53,889 nucleotides of DNA from Streptomyces thermovulgaris (GCF_002155915.1 NZ_MUME01000181.1:1-53889); one strand, 5' to 3'. Shown: positions 17,555 to 26,270, counted from the stretch's first letter. Numbers and translations: made by a program. The notes: generated by a model not told the origin, from the sequence alone.

Positions 17555-18103
17555 ATGACAACAGGCGCTCCGACCCCTCCGCGCTCCTTTCGGCCCCGGC
17601 ACTCCCGGCTGCGCAGGTATCTGCCCCTGGGCGTCGCGGCGTGGCTGGTCCTGGAGATCTGGCTGCTGACCCTGATCGCGGGTGCGACGAACGGGTTCAC
17701 GGTCCTGCTGCTGCTGGCGGCCGGCCTCGTCCTCGGGGCGGCGGTGATCAAGCGGGCCGGACGGCGCGCCTTCGAGGAGCTGAGCGAGACCCTGCAGCGG
17801 GGCGGCGTCCCCTCCGCACGCCGTGGCAGCAACGGACTGACGATGCTGGGCGGCCTGCTGCTGATGATCCCCGGCGTGGTCTCGGACGCGGTGGGGCTGC
17901 TGCTGCTCCTCTCGCCGGTCCAGCGGGCGGTGAGCGGCTACGCCGGGCGCAGGCTCCGCACCTCCGCTCCCGGCACCCTGGGCGACGTCTTCCAGCAGGT
18001 CCGCATCCACCGTCCCGACGGCAAGGTGGTCCAGGGCGAGGTCATCAGGAAGGAGCCGGCGGACGACGCCTCGCAGCAGCAGCGTCCCCCGCTGACCCGC
18101 TGA
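17555..18103 (+). CDS. fxsA: FxsA-family membrane protein
   Basis: A 182-residue protein with hydrophobic segments near residues 25-60 (YLPLGVAAWLVLEIWLLTLI and the following stretch) and the FxsA hallmark LTMLGGLLLMIPGVVSDAVG, then LLLLLSPVQRAV. FxsA in E. coli relieves exclusion of phage T7 by the F plasmid; its normal role is unclear. The C-terminal cytoplasmic tail is polar. GGGG lies just before the ATG at 17555. It is probably co-transcribed with the mannosyltransferase gene and ends before the strong hairpin shared with rbpA. Confidence 0.9.
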   Translation: MTTGAPTPPRSFRPRHSRLRRYLPLGVAAWLVLEIWLLTLIAGATNGFTVLLLLAAGLVLGAAVIKRAGRRAFEELSETLQRGGVPSARRGSNGLTMLGGLLLMIPGVVSDAVGLLLLLSPVQRAVSGYAGRRLRTSAPGTLGDVFQQVRIHRPDGKVVQGEVIRKEPADDASQQQRPPLTR

Positions 18104-18300
18104 GGTCCCTGCCGGCCCGGTGGGGCGGCTGCCCCGGCCCGGTGGGGGTGACCAGGGCATGACACGCACTGTCCGGCACCCGCGGCGGCCGTGAACCGGG
18201 GCAGACCCCTCGGGGACAGGGGCTTTCCCGGACGTGCGGGTTCCCCGGGCATGCGGGACCGGGCCGCGGGCACGGGATCGGTTGCGCGGGCACACGAAAC

Positions 18301-18334
18301 CGCGGGCACCGCACGCCGCCGTGCGGTGCCCGCG
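18301..18334. terminator. Bidirectional terminator between fxsA and rbpA
   Basis: A perfect 14-bp GC-rich stem (18301-18314 with 18321-18334) closes a 6-base loop, in the gap between two convergent genes. Such hairpins terminate in Streptomyces without a U tract. Confidence 0.8.
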
Positions 18335-18377
18335 ACCACATCAGGTGCGCCGCGGTGGGGCCCAGGCCCCGCGGGGA

Positions 18378-18752
18378 CTACGCGCTCTTGCGGCTGTCCC
18401 GCGGGTGGACGGCGATGTTCATCGCACCGCTGCGCAGGACGGCCAGGCGCTCCTCGAGGACCTCCTCGAGCTCCTCCCGGGTGCGCCGCTCCATCAGCAT
18501 GTCCCAGTGCGTGCGGGCGGGCTTGGTCTTCTTCTCCTCCGGACCGTCGCCGTTCACCAGAAGTGCCTGGCCTCCGCAGACCCTGCACTCCCACTCCGGC
18601 GGGATCTCCGCCTCGACCGAGAAGGGCATCTCGAAACGGTGCCCCTTCTCGCATGCGTACTCCACGGCCTGGCGCGGAGCCAGGTCGATACCGCGGTCCG
18701 TCTCGTAGCTGGTCACCACGAGGCGCGTGCCGCGAAGAGCTCGCTCACTCAT
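18378..18752 (-). CDS. rbpA: RNA polymerase-binding protein RbpA
   Basis: RbpA binds RNA polymerase and group 1/2 sigma factors and stabilises open complexes; it is specific to Actinobacteria. The 124-residue protein has the expected parts: an N-terminal tail (MSERALRGTRLVVTSYETDR), a core with a Cys/His zinc-ribbon-like set (CEKGHRFEMPFS, then WECRVCGGQALL), a basic linker and a C-terminal sigma-interaction helix (RTHWDMLMERRTREELEEVL). A SigR-type promoter lies 60 bases upstream, in line with the known thiol-stress induction of this gene in S. coelicolor. Confidence 0.97.
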   Translation of the reverse strand: MSERALRGTRLVVTSYETDRGIDLAPRQAVEYACEKGHRFEMPFSVEAEIPPEWECRVCGGQALLVNGDGPEEKKTKPARTHWDMLMERRTREELEEVLEERLAVLRSGAMNIAVHPRDSRKSA

Positions 18753-18812
18753 GAATCGTGCCTCCCGGGCTTGTCGCCCACAGGACAGGTGTCGCTGTCG
18801 TCGTCATCCGGT

Positions 18813-18840
18813 CAACGTCCGGTCGGCGGTAAAGATTCCC
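18813..18840 (-). promoter_or_regulatory. SigR (thiol-oxidative stress) promoter of rbpA
   Basis: On the minus strand GGGAAT (18840-18835) and GTTG (18816-18813) are separated by exactly 18 bases, matching the SigR consensus GGAAT-N18-GTT. It points toward rbpA, a known SigR target. Confidence 0.85.
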
Positions 18841-19029
18841 GTTCCGAGGTCCCGTTCCGGGTCATGCGTCGCCGTCGTAGCCGCAGCCTTGTCAACCAGT
18901 GCAGTACCCACCGACGCCCGGTTTGTCACATCTGCAGGGAGATGTCACCCAGCGTTCTGTACTCTTCGGCGCAGTAACGGTACGCCTGGCAAGCCAAATG
19001 CGCACCCTACCGCTCTTTCGCCTCGAGCG

Positions 19030-20385
19030 CTAAATCCGGCCAGGAACCGGATTGCCCGCGTCGGCGATCGCACGCCCCACCGGGATCCGGGCCAGCAGCA
19101 CGAACCCGATCACGAAGAACGCCACCAGCGACACGACCGCGTCCCGGTAGCTGCCGGTCAGCTGGTAGGTGAGCCCGAACAGCAGCGGCCCCAGCCAGCT
19201 CATGCCGCGGTCGCTCATCTCGTACGCCGCGAAGTACTCGGCCTCCTTGCCGGGCGGGATCAGATGCGAGAACAGCGACCGGGACAGCGCCTGGCTGCCC
19301 CCGAGGACCAGCCCGATCCCGGCGGCCAGGACGAAGAACCACAGCGGCGCCCCGGCCGGCAGGAAGTACCCGGCCGCCAGCGTCGCCGTCCACGCGGCCA
19401 GGGACCCGAGGATCGTGCGCCTGGTCCCGCAGAGCCGGGCCAGCCGTCCCATGCCGAGCGCCCCCGCGACCGCCAGCACCTGCACCATGAGCACCGCCGT
19501 GATGAGCGTCGACTGGCTCAGGCCGAGCTCCCGGGAGCCGTACACCGAGGCCTGCGAGATCACCGTCTGGATGCCGTCGTTGTAGACGAGGTAGGCGAGC
19601 AGAAAGGCCAGGGTGAGCGGTTTGTTCCGCATGTCCCGCACGGTCGACGCCAGCTGCCGCCAGCCGTGCACGGGCGGTGCCGCGGAGGTTCTCGCCGTAC
19701 GGCGGTCGCGCAGCCGCTTCAGCGGGACGAGCGCGAAGAGACCCCACCACAGACCGGCCGAGGCCAGGCAGATGCGCACGGCCATCGCCTCCGAGATCCC
19801 GAAGGAGTCGTGGGCGGTGAACAGCGCCAGGTTCGCCAGCAGGACCAGGGCGCCGGCCGCGTAGCCGAAGGCCCAGCCGCGCGAGGAGACCGCGTCGCGC
19901 TCCTCGGGCGGGGCGATCTGCGGAAGGTAGGAGTTGTAGAGGACCATCGAGACGGCCACCGACGCATTGGCGACGATCAGCAGCAGACCGCCCAGCAGAT
20001 AGCGGTGGCCGTCCAGGAAGAACAGTCCCGTGGTGGCGCCGGCGCCCACATAGGCGGCGGTCGCCAGCAGGGGTTTCCTGCGGCCGGTGCGGTCGGCCGC
20101 CGCACCCGCGAACGGCATCAGCACGATCGCCACGACGACGGACACCGAGACGCAGTACGCGAAGAACGACCCGGCCCGCACCGGGATCCCCAGCGGGTGC
20201 ACGAACCCGTCCGCGTCCGCCGCGGACTCGGCGACCGCGGTGAGATAGGGGCCGAGGAACACGGTGAGCACGCTGGTCGAGTAGACGGAGCACGCCCAGT
20301 CGTAGAAGTACCAGCCGCGCTGTTCGCGCCGCCGCTGCGCCGCCTCGTCGGCCGTCTGCCGCGCCCGCACGGTGTCCCCGCCCAT
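19030..20385 (-). CDS. MFS permease, UMF1/Atg22-like
   Basis: A 451-residue protein with about 12 hydrophobic helices. The opening RGWYFYDWACSVYSTSVLTV is typical of the UMF1 (Atg22-like) family, followed by the MFS loop AGAAADRTGRRKPLL, YNSYLPQIAPPEERDAVSSR and GSQALSRSLFSHLIPPGKEA. Vacuolar relatives export amino acids; bacterial substrates are not known. ATG at 20385 is preceded by AGGGA and GGGG. It lies 71 bases downstream of the phosphodiesterase gene on the same strand, so the three minus-strand genes up to 21913 may form one operon. Confidence 0.88.
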   Translation of the reverse strand: MGGDTVRARQTADEAAQRRREQRGWYFYDWACSVYSTSVLTVFLGPYLTAVAESAADADGFVHPLGIPVRAGSFFAYCVSVSVVVAIVLMPFAGAAADRTGRRKPLLATAAYVGAGATTGLFFLDGHRYLLGGLLLIVANASVAVSMVLYNSYLPQIAPPEERDAVSSRGWAFGYAAGALVLLANLALFTAHDSFGISEAMAVRICLASAGLWWGLFALVPLKRLRDRRTARTSAAPPVHGWRQLASTVRDMRNKPLTLAFLLAYLVYNDGIQTVISQASVYGSRELGLSQSTLITAVLMVQVLAVAGALGMGRLARLCGTRRTILGSLAAWTATLAAGYFLPAGAPLWFFVLAAGIGLVLGGSQALSRSLFSHLIPPGKEAEYFAAYEMSDRGMSWLGPLLFGLTYQLTGSYRDAVVSLVAFFVIGFVLLARIPVGRAIADAGNPVPGRI

Positions 20386-20456
20386 CCCCTGTCCCTCGCT
20401 TCCCCGCGGTGCCGCCGGTGCCGGTCCGCGACGACGGGCCGGGGACGGCCGGGGCC

Positions 20457-21224
20457 TCAGGCCCAGACGCCCCGGTCCTCCATGACCTTCCGCAGCGTGT
20501 CGATGTGATCGGTCATGATGCCATCGACCCCCAGGTCCAGGAGCCGGTGCATCTGCGCGGGATCGTTGACGGTCCACACGTGCACCTGCAGCCCGCGTGC
20601 GTGCGCGGCGCGGACGAACGACGGGTCGACCACCGGAATCCCCGAGTGGGAGACCGGCACCTGCGCGGCCACCGCGGACCGGCGCAGCACCGCCGGCAGC
20701 CCCCAGGACCGCAGGCGCAGCCCCAGGACCCCGCGCGTGCCGTACGACGTCGCAAGGCGCGGCCCGGCCAGCCGCTGGGCCCTGGCCACGCGTGCCTCGG
20801 AGAACGAGCCGACACAGACGCGCTCCCACGCGTTCGTCCGCTCGATCAGGTCCAGCAGGGGGAGCAGGGCGGGCTCCGCCTTGACGTCGACGTTCCAGCG
20901 GACCTCGGGGAAGGTCTCCAGCAGCTCCTCGAACAGCGGCACCGGCTCCAGGCCCGCCACGCGCGCCTGCCGGACGTCCTGCCACGGCAGGTCCGCGATC
21001 CGGCCCGTGCCGTCGGTCACCCGGTCCAGGGTCGCGTCGTGGAAGGCGACGAGCCGGCCGTCCGCCGTGGCGTGGACGTCGGTCTCCATGTAGCGGTAGC
21101 CGAGGCCGGCCGCACGCCGGAACTGCGCCACGGTGTTCTCCAGGCCGTCGGCCGCCCCGCCGCGGTGCGCGAAGGGGATGGGCCCCGGGTGGTCGAGGTA
21201 CGGGTGGCGTACGGACGTGGTCAC
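20457..21224 (-). CDS. Glycerophosphodiester phosphodiesterase
   Basis: The enzyme cleaves glycerophosphodiesters to glycerol 3-phosphate and an alcohol. Catalytic residues are visible: FAHRGGAADGLENT (His, Arg, Glu, Asn) near residues 19-31 and METDVHATADGRLVAFHD (Glu, Asp, His). WNVDVKAEP and VHVWTVNDPAQM complete the TIM barrel, in 255 residues. No signal peptide is seen, so the protein is probably cytoplasmic. The GTG start at 21224 overlaps the stop of the upstream membrane protein gene (GTGA), indicating translational coupling. Confidence 0.93.
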   Translation of the reverse strand: MTTSVRHPYLDHPGPIPFAHRGGAADGLENTVAQFRRAAGLGYRYMETDVHATADGRLVAFHDATLDRVTDGTGRIADLPWQDVRQARVAGLEPVPLFEELLETFPEVRWNVDVKAEPALLPLLDLIERTNAWERVCVGSFSEARVARAQRLAGPRLATSYGTRGVLGLRLRSWGLPAVLRRSAVAAQVPVSHSGIPVVDPSFVRAAHARGLQVHVWTVNDPAQMHRLLDLGVDGIMTDHIDTLRKVMEDRGVWA

Positions 21225-21913
21225 GGATGCAGTATCGCCCGTTCGGGTGGCGTCGCGGCATCGGCCGGGGTGCCGGCGGGTGCCGCCGGGACGGCGAACA
21301 GACGCAGGAACAGCTGGGCCAGCGGACCGATGGCCAGCGCGTACAGGACCGTACCGACGCCGATCGTCCCGCCGAGGGCGAAGCCGGTGACCACGACCGT
21401 CACCTCCAGGACGGTGCGCATCAGACGGATCGAACGGCCGGTGCGCCGGTGCAGCCCGGTCATCAGCCCGTCCCGCGGACCGGGCCCGAAGCGGGCGGCG
21501 ATGTAGAGACCGGTGGCCATGCCGTTGAGGACGACGCCCGCCACGAGCAGGGAGACGCGTACGGCCAGGGAGTGGACGCCGGGCAGCAGGGCGAGGGTGC
21601 CGTCCATGGCGAGACCCACCACGACGACGTTGGAGACCGTGCCGAGTCCGGGGCGCTGACGCAGCGGGACCCACAGCAGCAGCACCACCGCGCCGACGAC
21701 GACCGTCACCACGCCGATCGTCAGACCGGTGCGCTCGGCCAGCCCCTGGTGCAGCACGTTCCAGGGCTCCAGGCCCAGACCCGCCCGGACGAGAAACGCG
21801 GAGCTCACGCCGTACAGCGTGAGTCCCGCGTAGAGCTGGACCAGCCGTCGTCCGAGCCGGGTCCGCGGCGTCCGTCCCGTCCGTGTCGTGTGTGTCGTCC
21901 GTCTCGGCACCAT
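21221..21913 (-). CDS. YczE/YitT-like integral membrane protein
   Basis: A 230-residue protein with five or so hydrophobic stretches and the family-typical segments GLGLEPWNVLHQGLAERTGL and ARFGPGPRDGLMTGLHRRTG. YczE-type proteins are linked to surfactin control in Bacillus and are often divergent from a MocR regulator (YczR), as here. ATG at 21913 is preceded by GGGGGA at good spacing; upstream in-frame ATGs lie in the regulator's leader. Its stop overlaps the phosphodiesterase start. Confidence 0.88.
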   Translation of the reverse strand: MVPRRTTHTTRTGRTPRTRLGRRLVQLYAGLTLYGVSSAFLVRAGLGLEPWNVLHQGLAERTGLTIGVVTVVVGAVVLLLWVPLRQRPGLGTVSNVVVVGLAMDGTLALLPGVHSLAVRVSLLVAGVVLNGMATGLYIAARFGPGPRDGLMTGLHRRTGRSIRLMRTVLEVTVVVTGFALGGTIGVGTVLYALAIGPLAQLFLRLFAVPAAPAGTPADAATPPERAILHP

Positions 21914-21931
21914 GTCCCCCTGGTGGTGGAA

Positions 21932-22013
21932 GTGGCCTGGCCGCATGACACTCTGGAGCGGGGAGAGAAAACCCATCCATGGCCAATTCGGGAAAGGTGG
22001 ACTGGTCGCCATG
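21932..22013. promoter_or_regulatory. Candidate MocR operator: two near-identical direct repeats
   Basis: GTGGCCTGGCCGC-ATG (21932-21947) and GTGGACTGGTCGCCATG (21997-22013) are imperfect direct repeats about 65 bases apart in the yczE-mocR divergent gap; the second ends on the mocR start codon. MocR-type dimers often use direct repeats, and autoregulation from the second site is an inference. Confidence 0.45.
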
Positions 22014-23510
22014 GCGCAGTGGACCTCGGTGATGGGAGCCGCACAGCTCGCCCGGCTGCTCAAGTCCCAGCAGTCCCGCCCGGCGGGCCCCGGCGGCCGC
22101 CGCCCGCCCGTCTACCGGACGCTCGCCGACGGCATCCGGCTGCTGGTGCTCGAAGGCCGGGTTCCGGTGGCCGCCCGGCTGCCCGCCGAGCGTGAGCTGG
22201 CCCTGGCCCTCGCCGTCAGCCGCACCACGGTCGCCGCCGCCTACGAGGCCCTGCGCACGGAGGGCTTCCTGGAGTCCCGGCGCGGTGCGGGCAGCTGGAC
22301 CGTGGTGCCGGCCGGCAAGCCGCTGCCCGCGCGCGGGCTCGAGCCCCTGCCGCCGGAGGCGCTGGGCTCGATGATCGACCTGGGCACCGCAGCCCTGCCG
22401 GCCCCGGAGCCGTGGCTCACCCGGGCCGTGCGGGGCGCGCTGGAGGAACTGCCGCCCTACGCCCACACGCACGGCGACTACCCGGCCGGACTGCCCGCGC
22501 TGCGGTCGATGATCGCCGAGCGGTACACCGCGCGCGGGATCCCCACCATGCCGGAACAGATCATGGTGACGACGGGGGCCATGGGCGCCATCGACGCCAT
22601 CTGCCACCTCTTCGGGGGCCGCGGCGAGCGCATCGCCGTGGAGTCGCCCTCCTACGCCAACATCCTGCAGCTGATGCGGGAGGCGGGGGCCCGGCTGGTG
22701 CCCGTGGCCATGGCCGAGGGGCTGGCCGGATGGGACCTGGACCGCTGGCGCCAGGTGCTGCGCGAGGCCGCACCCCGGATCGCCTATGTGGTCGCCGACT
22801 TCCACAACCCGACCGGCGCGCTCGCCGACGAGGACCAGCGGCGCCGGCTGGTGGAGGCGGCGCGCTCGGCGGGGACGGTGCTCGTCGTCGACGAGACGAT
22901 GAGCGAGCTGTGCCTGGAGCCGGACCTGGAGATGCCGCGGCGGATGTGCGGATTCGACCCCGCCGGATCCACGGTGATCACCGTCGGCTCGGCCAGCAAG
23001 GCCTTCTGGGCCGGGCTGCGCATCGGCTGGGTGCGGGCCGCCCCCGACGTGATCCGCAGCCTGGTCGCCGCCCGGGCCTATGCCGACCTGGGCACGCCGG
23101 TGCTGGAGCAGCTGGCCCTGACCTGGCTGTTCACCACCGGCGGCTGGGAGGAGGCCGTGCAGATGCGGCGCGGACAGGCCCGCGGCAATCGCGACGCCCT
23201 GGTCGCGGCGGTCCGGCGGGAGCTGCCCGGCTGGGGGTTCGAGGTCCCCGACGGCGGCCTCACCCTGTGGGTGCGCACCGGCGGTCTGTCCGGATCCCGC
23301 ATCGCCGAGGCCGGTGAACGCGTCGGCGTCCGGGTCCCCTCCGGCCCCCGCTTCGGCGTGGACGGCGCCTTCGAGGGCTACATCCGGCTGCCGTTCACGG
23401 TCGCCGGGGCGGTGGCGGAGGAGGCGGCCGCCCGCCTGGCGGAGGCGGCCCGTCTGGTGGAGGCGGGGATGCCGGCGGGCAACGGGACTCCGAGGACGTT
23501 CGTGGCGTAG
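22011..23510 (+). CDS. MocR-type regulator (GntR wHTH fused to aminotransferase domain)
   Basis: The N-terminal winged helix (PVYRTLADGIRLLVLEGRVP, ARLPAERELALALAVSRTTV, AYEALRTEGFLESRRGAGSW) is followed by a linker and a fold-type I aminotransferase domain of about 370 residues. That domain has DFHNPTGALADE, VDETMSEL, and the PLP lysine near residue 330 in SASKAFWAGLRIGW. Length is 499 residues. Such regulators sense PLP or PLP adducts. The divergent YczE-type gene is the expected target, as known for YczR/YczE pairs. ATG at 22011 is the family start; the frame is open further upstream only through the intergenic control region. Confidence 0.93.
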   Translation: MAQWTSVMGAAQLARLLKSQQSRPAGPGGRRPPVYRTLADGIRLLVLEGRVPVAARLPAERELALALAVSRTTVAAAYEALRTEGFLESRRGAGSWTVVPAGKPLPARGLEPLPPEALGSMIDLGTAALPAPEPWLTRAVRGALEELPPYAHTHGDYPAGLPALRSMIAERYTARGIPTMPEQIMVTTGAMGAIDAICHLFGGRGERIAVESPSYANILQLMREAGARLVPVAMAEGLAGWDLDRWRQVLREAAPRIAYVVADFHNPTGALADEDQRRRLVEAARSAGTVLVVDETMSELCLEPDLEMPRRMCGFDPAGSTVITVGSASKAFWAGLRIGWVRAAPDVIRSLVAARAYADLGTPVLEQLALTWLFTTGGWEEAVQMRRGQARGNRDALVAAVRRELPGWGFEVPDGGLTLWVRTGGLSGSRIAEAGERVGVRVPSGPRFGVDGAFEGYIRLPFTVAGAVAEEAAARLAEAARLVEAGMPAGNGTPRTFVA

Positions 23511-23654
23511 CGGCCGCACCGTCGCACTCGACCGCGGCGGCCCGGCCGCGGGACGGTCCGGGCGCAGGTGCTCCGGCCGCGGAAGGCGGCGAGGCGCCCA
23601 CTCGAAGAGGCCCGGCCGGCCGGGTCACCGGTCGGGCCGAGGAGGCCCGGCCGG

Positions 23655-25235
23655 TCACGAGGGCTTGACCAAGGAGGCCCCGGTGCCCGCGGCCGCACCC
23701 TCCGGCACGGTCTGCCCGTCGGCCGGTGTCGTCCTCGGCGGCAGGAGGTCGAGCACGGCCTGCCGCCACGCGTCGCTCACCGTGTCGTCGTAGGGGTCCG
23801 GCGTCGCCGGCACCTGCAACCGGTGCACCGCCTTCGTCCCCAGCCGCGCATACCCCCGCCCGGCGGGCACGGCCGCCGGCGGCGTCGTGTGCGGCGGCGC
23901 CCCCAGCACCGCCTCGATCTGCTGCGCCGTCGCCGCCCCGAGCACCACGCGCGCGTGGGTGTGCCGCCGCACCGCGTCGCTCAGCGCCTCGGCGTTGTCG
24001 AGCTGCTCCGCCACGACGACCGTCACCCCCACCGCACGCCCGTGCCGCAGCGGCACCTGCAGCAGGTCCTGCGGGTTCGTGCGCCCCTCCGCGGCGGCCA
24101 GATGCGTGAACGTGGCCGGCCGGTCGAGCAGCAGCCACAGCGGCCGTCTGGTGTCCTTCGGCGGCGGCTGTCCCGCCTGCCGCGCACGGCCCACGGCGAT
24201 CAGCCGGCGCTCGGTCTCGGTGGCCGCCCACTCCAGGCTCGCCAGCACCCCGGACAGCCCGCACTCGACCGCGAGCACCCCGTCCCGGCCGACCAGACAG
24301 GCGTACTCGCCGGTGCTGCCGCCGTCGGCGATCACCACGTCGCCGTGCTGGAGGGCCTGCAGCGCGACGGACCGCAGCAGGGTCGACGTGCCGCTGCCGG
24401 GCTGTCCCAGGGCCAGCAGGTGCGGCTCGGTGGAGCGCGGGCCCGTGCGCCAGACGACCGGCGGCACGTCCCGCCTCTCCTCGCCGCAGGTGAGGGGGAG
24501 GGTGCGCTGGACCTCGCCGGGGTCGGTGAAGCCGAGCACGGTCTCGCCCGGAGCGGTGACGAAACGCTGGGCCGCGATGCCGGTGGGCAGCGGTGCGAGC
24601 GCGGTGACCGTCAGCTGGTTGCTCTCCTCGTCCCAGGTGAAGAGGTACTCGCGGCCGCGCCCGGCCTTGGCGGCCAGCAGGCGCTCGATGCGCGTGCGGG
24701 ACTCGGGCTCGCCGTCGGTGAAGTACGCGGGGTAGCGGACCACCAGGTGACGGATGCGGCCGGAGTCGTCGAACTCGTGGGCGGGGAAGGCCTTCTCCCA
24801 CGCGCCGCCGTGGGAGTAGAGCGGCTCGGGGTCCTCGGCTGCCGAGAAGTACGGGACCAGGGCCTCGTACAGCGACGCCAGGCGCTGGACGCGGGAGGCG
24901 TCGGGTCCCTCCGGCTGCCGCGGGGTGCGGTCGCGGCCCTGCCAGGCCGCCACCGCCATCAGCGCGACGGCGGCGAGCAGCGGGCCGTACGGCACCGTCA
25001 CCACCACCAGGAGCACGGAGGCCACCAGGAACAGCAGCGGTCCACGCCGGTCCTTCGGGGTCTTCGACCACGTGCGCCGTGCGGCCCCGGCCAGCCGGCG
25101 CAGACCACGGGTGACGACGATCAGCGGGTGGAGGACGTCGGCGGCGTTGTCCACCGCCGTCCGGGCCAGCTCCCGGCTCCGGGCGAGCTGCGCGCCGCCT
25201 GTGCTCAGAATGCGGGGGAGGGGGCGCCGGGCCAC
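23655..25235 (-). CDS. Membrane-anchored FtsK/TraB-like ATPase with Lys-less P-loop
   Basis: A 526-residue protein: a basic N-terminus, two hydrophobic helices near residues 66-98, then a cytoplasmic part with LLALGQPGSGTSTLLRSVAL near 273-292 and a Walker B-like PLWLLLDRP. The position of the P-loop lysine is Thr, read directly as ACG, so normal ATP hydrolysis is doubtful. The layout resembles conserved Streptomyces proteins related to FtsK/TraB DNA translocases of conjugative elements; that assignment is an inference. GTG at 25235 has GGAGG 5-6 bases upstream. It probably forms an operon with the 64-residue membrane protein just upstream. Confidence 0.75.
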   Translation of the reverse strand: MARRPLPRILSTGGAQLARSRELARTAVDNAADVLHPLIVVTRGLRRLAGAARRTWSKTPKDRRGPLLFLVASVLLVVVTVPYGPLLAAVALMAVAAWQGRDRTPRQPEGPDASRVQRLASLYEALVPYFSAAEDPEPLYSHGGAWEKAFPAHEFDDSGRIRHLVVRYPAYFTDGEPESRTRIERLLAAKAGRGREYLFTWDEESNQLTVTALAPLPTGIAAQRFVTAPGETVLGFTDPGEVQRTLPLTCGEERRDVPPVVWRTGPRSTEPHLLALGQPGSGTSTLLRSVALQALQHGDVVIADGGSTGEYACLVGRDGVLAVECGLSGVLASLEWAATETERRLIAVGRARQAGQPPPKDTRRPLWLLLDRPATFTHLAAAEGRTNPQDLLQVPLRHGRAVGVTVVVAEQLDNAEALSDAVRRHTHARVVLGAATAQQIEAVLGAPPHTTPPAAVPAGRGYARLGTKAVHRLQVPATPDPYDDTVSDAWRQAVLDLLPPRTTPADGQTVPEGAAAGTGASLVKPS

Positions 25236-25272
25236 TGCTGCCTCCTGGAAGTGCGAACGGGCGGGAGCGGCG

Positions 25273-25467
25273 TCAGAACCTCACACCGCCGAGCAGGCTC
25301 GCCAGGCTCTCACCGCCGGCCTTGATGCTCGGGGCGATGGCCGTGCTCGCCAGGTAGAAGCCGAACAGGGCCGATACGCACGCGTGGGAGGGCTTCAGTC
25401 CGTCCTTGCGGAAGAACACGAAGACGATGATGCCGAACAGAACGACGCCTGAGATGGAGAGGATCAT
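25273..25467 (-). CDS. Small membrane protein (64 aa), partner of the ATPase
   Basis: One N-terminal transmembrane helix (ILSISGVVLFGIIVFVFF), the loop RKDGLKPSHACVSALFGFYL, and a second mildly hydrophobic region. ATG at 25467 has AGGAG about 9 bases upstream. It ends 37 bases before the ATPase gene on the same strand. It resembles small spread/mobility-type membrane proteins of actinomycete plasmids in size and placement only. Confidence 0.75.
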   Translation of the reverse strand: MILSISGVVLFGIIVFVFFRKDGLKPSHACVSALFGFYLASTAIAPSIKAGGESLASLLGGVRF

Positions 25468-25780
25468 GTGAGGTCACTCCTGGTGTCGAGGGGACAGTCA
25501 CCCTGAGTCCTTCCAGGATCACAGCATGTGTCTATATGACAAAAGGTGCAAATGGGTGGAATTTTCGCCGTTTCATGCGCTCGGCGGAGGCGGATGAGCC
25601 GGTCGAGCAGCACTGTTGCACGGGGCGGTCTCTGCGGTGATCTTTGCCTCGGGAGCATCCGGCTCATGTGCCGCGCGAGCCAGTACGCTGGCGATTCACC
25701 CGGACGGCCCCGGCCGTGCGTGCCGCCGTACGGGTGCTCCCCGCAGTAACCGACATGCGCAGTGAGAGGCGGTCCGGCCG
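25468..25780. other. Divergent intergenic region, AT-rich by local standards
   Basis: No gene is supported in these 313 bases. TGTCTATATGACA at 25529-25541 has inverted TGTC/GACA arms around an AT core and could be a regulator site or part of a promoter for the minus-strand pair. The ankyrin gene start follows at 25781. Confidence 0.4.
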
Positions 25781-26173
25781 ATGAGCGAAGCCCCCGACCC
25801 CGAGGTCGTGGAGCTGGCGACCAAGATCTTCGATCTGGCCCGACAGGGGCGGACCGAGGCGCTCGCGGCGTATGTCGACGCGGGTGTCCCGGCCAACCTC
25901 ACCAACGACCGCGGCGACTCCCTGGTGATGCTCGCCGCCTACCACGGCCATGCCGACACGGTCCGTGCGCTGCTGGCCCGCGGCGCCGACGCCGACCGCA
26001 TCAACGACCGGGGCCAGACCCCCCTCGCCGGAGCGGTCTTCAAGGGCGAGGAGGAAGTGATCAGAGCCCTTCTGGAAGGCGGCGCCGACCCCTCCGCCGG
26101 TGTGCCGTCGGCCGTCGACACGGCCCGGATGTTCGGCAGGACCGAGCTGCTGGAGCTGTTCGGCGAGCAGTGA
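25781..26173 (+). CDS. Ankyrin-repeat protein
   Basis: A 130-residue soluble protein with an N-terminal helix (ELATKIFDLARQGRTEALAA) and about three ankyrin repeats: NDRGDSLVMLAAYHGHADTV, INDRGQTPLAGAVFKGEEEV, and a degenerate third unit with DTARMFGRTELLELF. Ankyrin repeats mediate protein-protein contact, and no catalytic part is present. The partner is unknown. No co-directional neighbour is close enough to call an operon. Confidence 0.9.
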   Translation: MSEAPDPEVVELATKIFDLARQGRTEALAAYVDAGVPANLTNDRGDSLVMLAAYHGHADTVRALLARGADADRINDRGQTPLAGAVFKGEEEVIRALLEGGADPSAGVPSAVDTARMFGRTELLELFGEQ

Positions 26174-26210
26174 GCTCTCCCCCCGGGCCGGGGCCGGCGC
26201 TCCGTCCCCT

Positions 26211-26270
26211 CCGGCCGGACGCCGGGGCGACTGGCCGGACGCCGGGACGACTGGCCGGACACCGGGGCGG
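26211..26270 (+). repeat. Three-copy 20-bp tandem repeat
   Basis: Three consecutive 20-base units at 26211, 26231 and 26251 share the core GGCCGGACGCCGGG with one to three changes per copy. They lie downstream of the ankyrin gene. The remaining gap to 26435 shows no gene that I can support. Confidence 0.8.

Noticed and set aside
25468..25667. A 67-codon minus-strand frame in the ankyrin upstream region
   Set aside because: Third-position bias is poor, there is no ribosome binding site, and it spans a likely promoter region.
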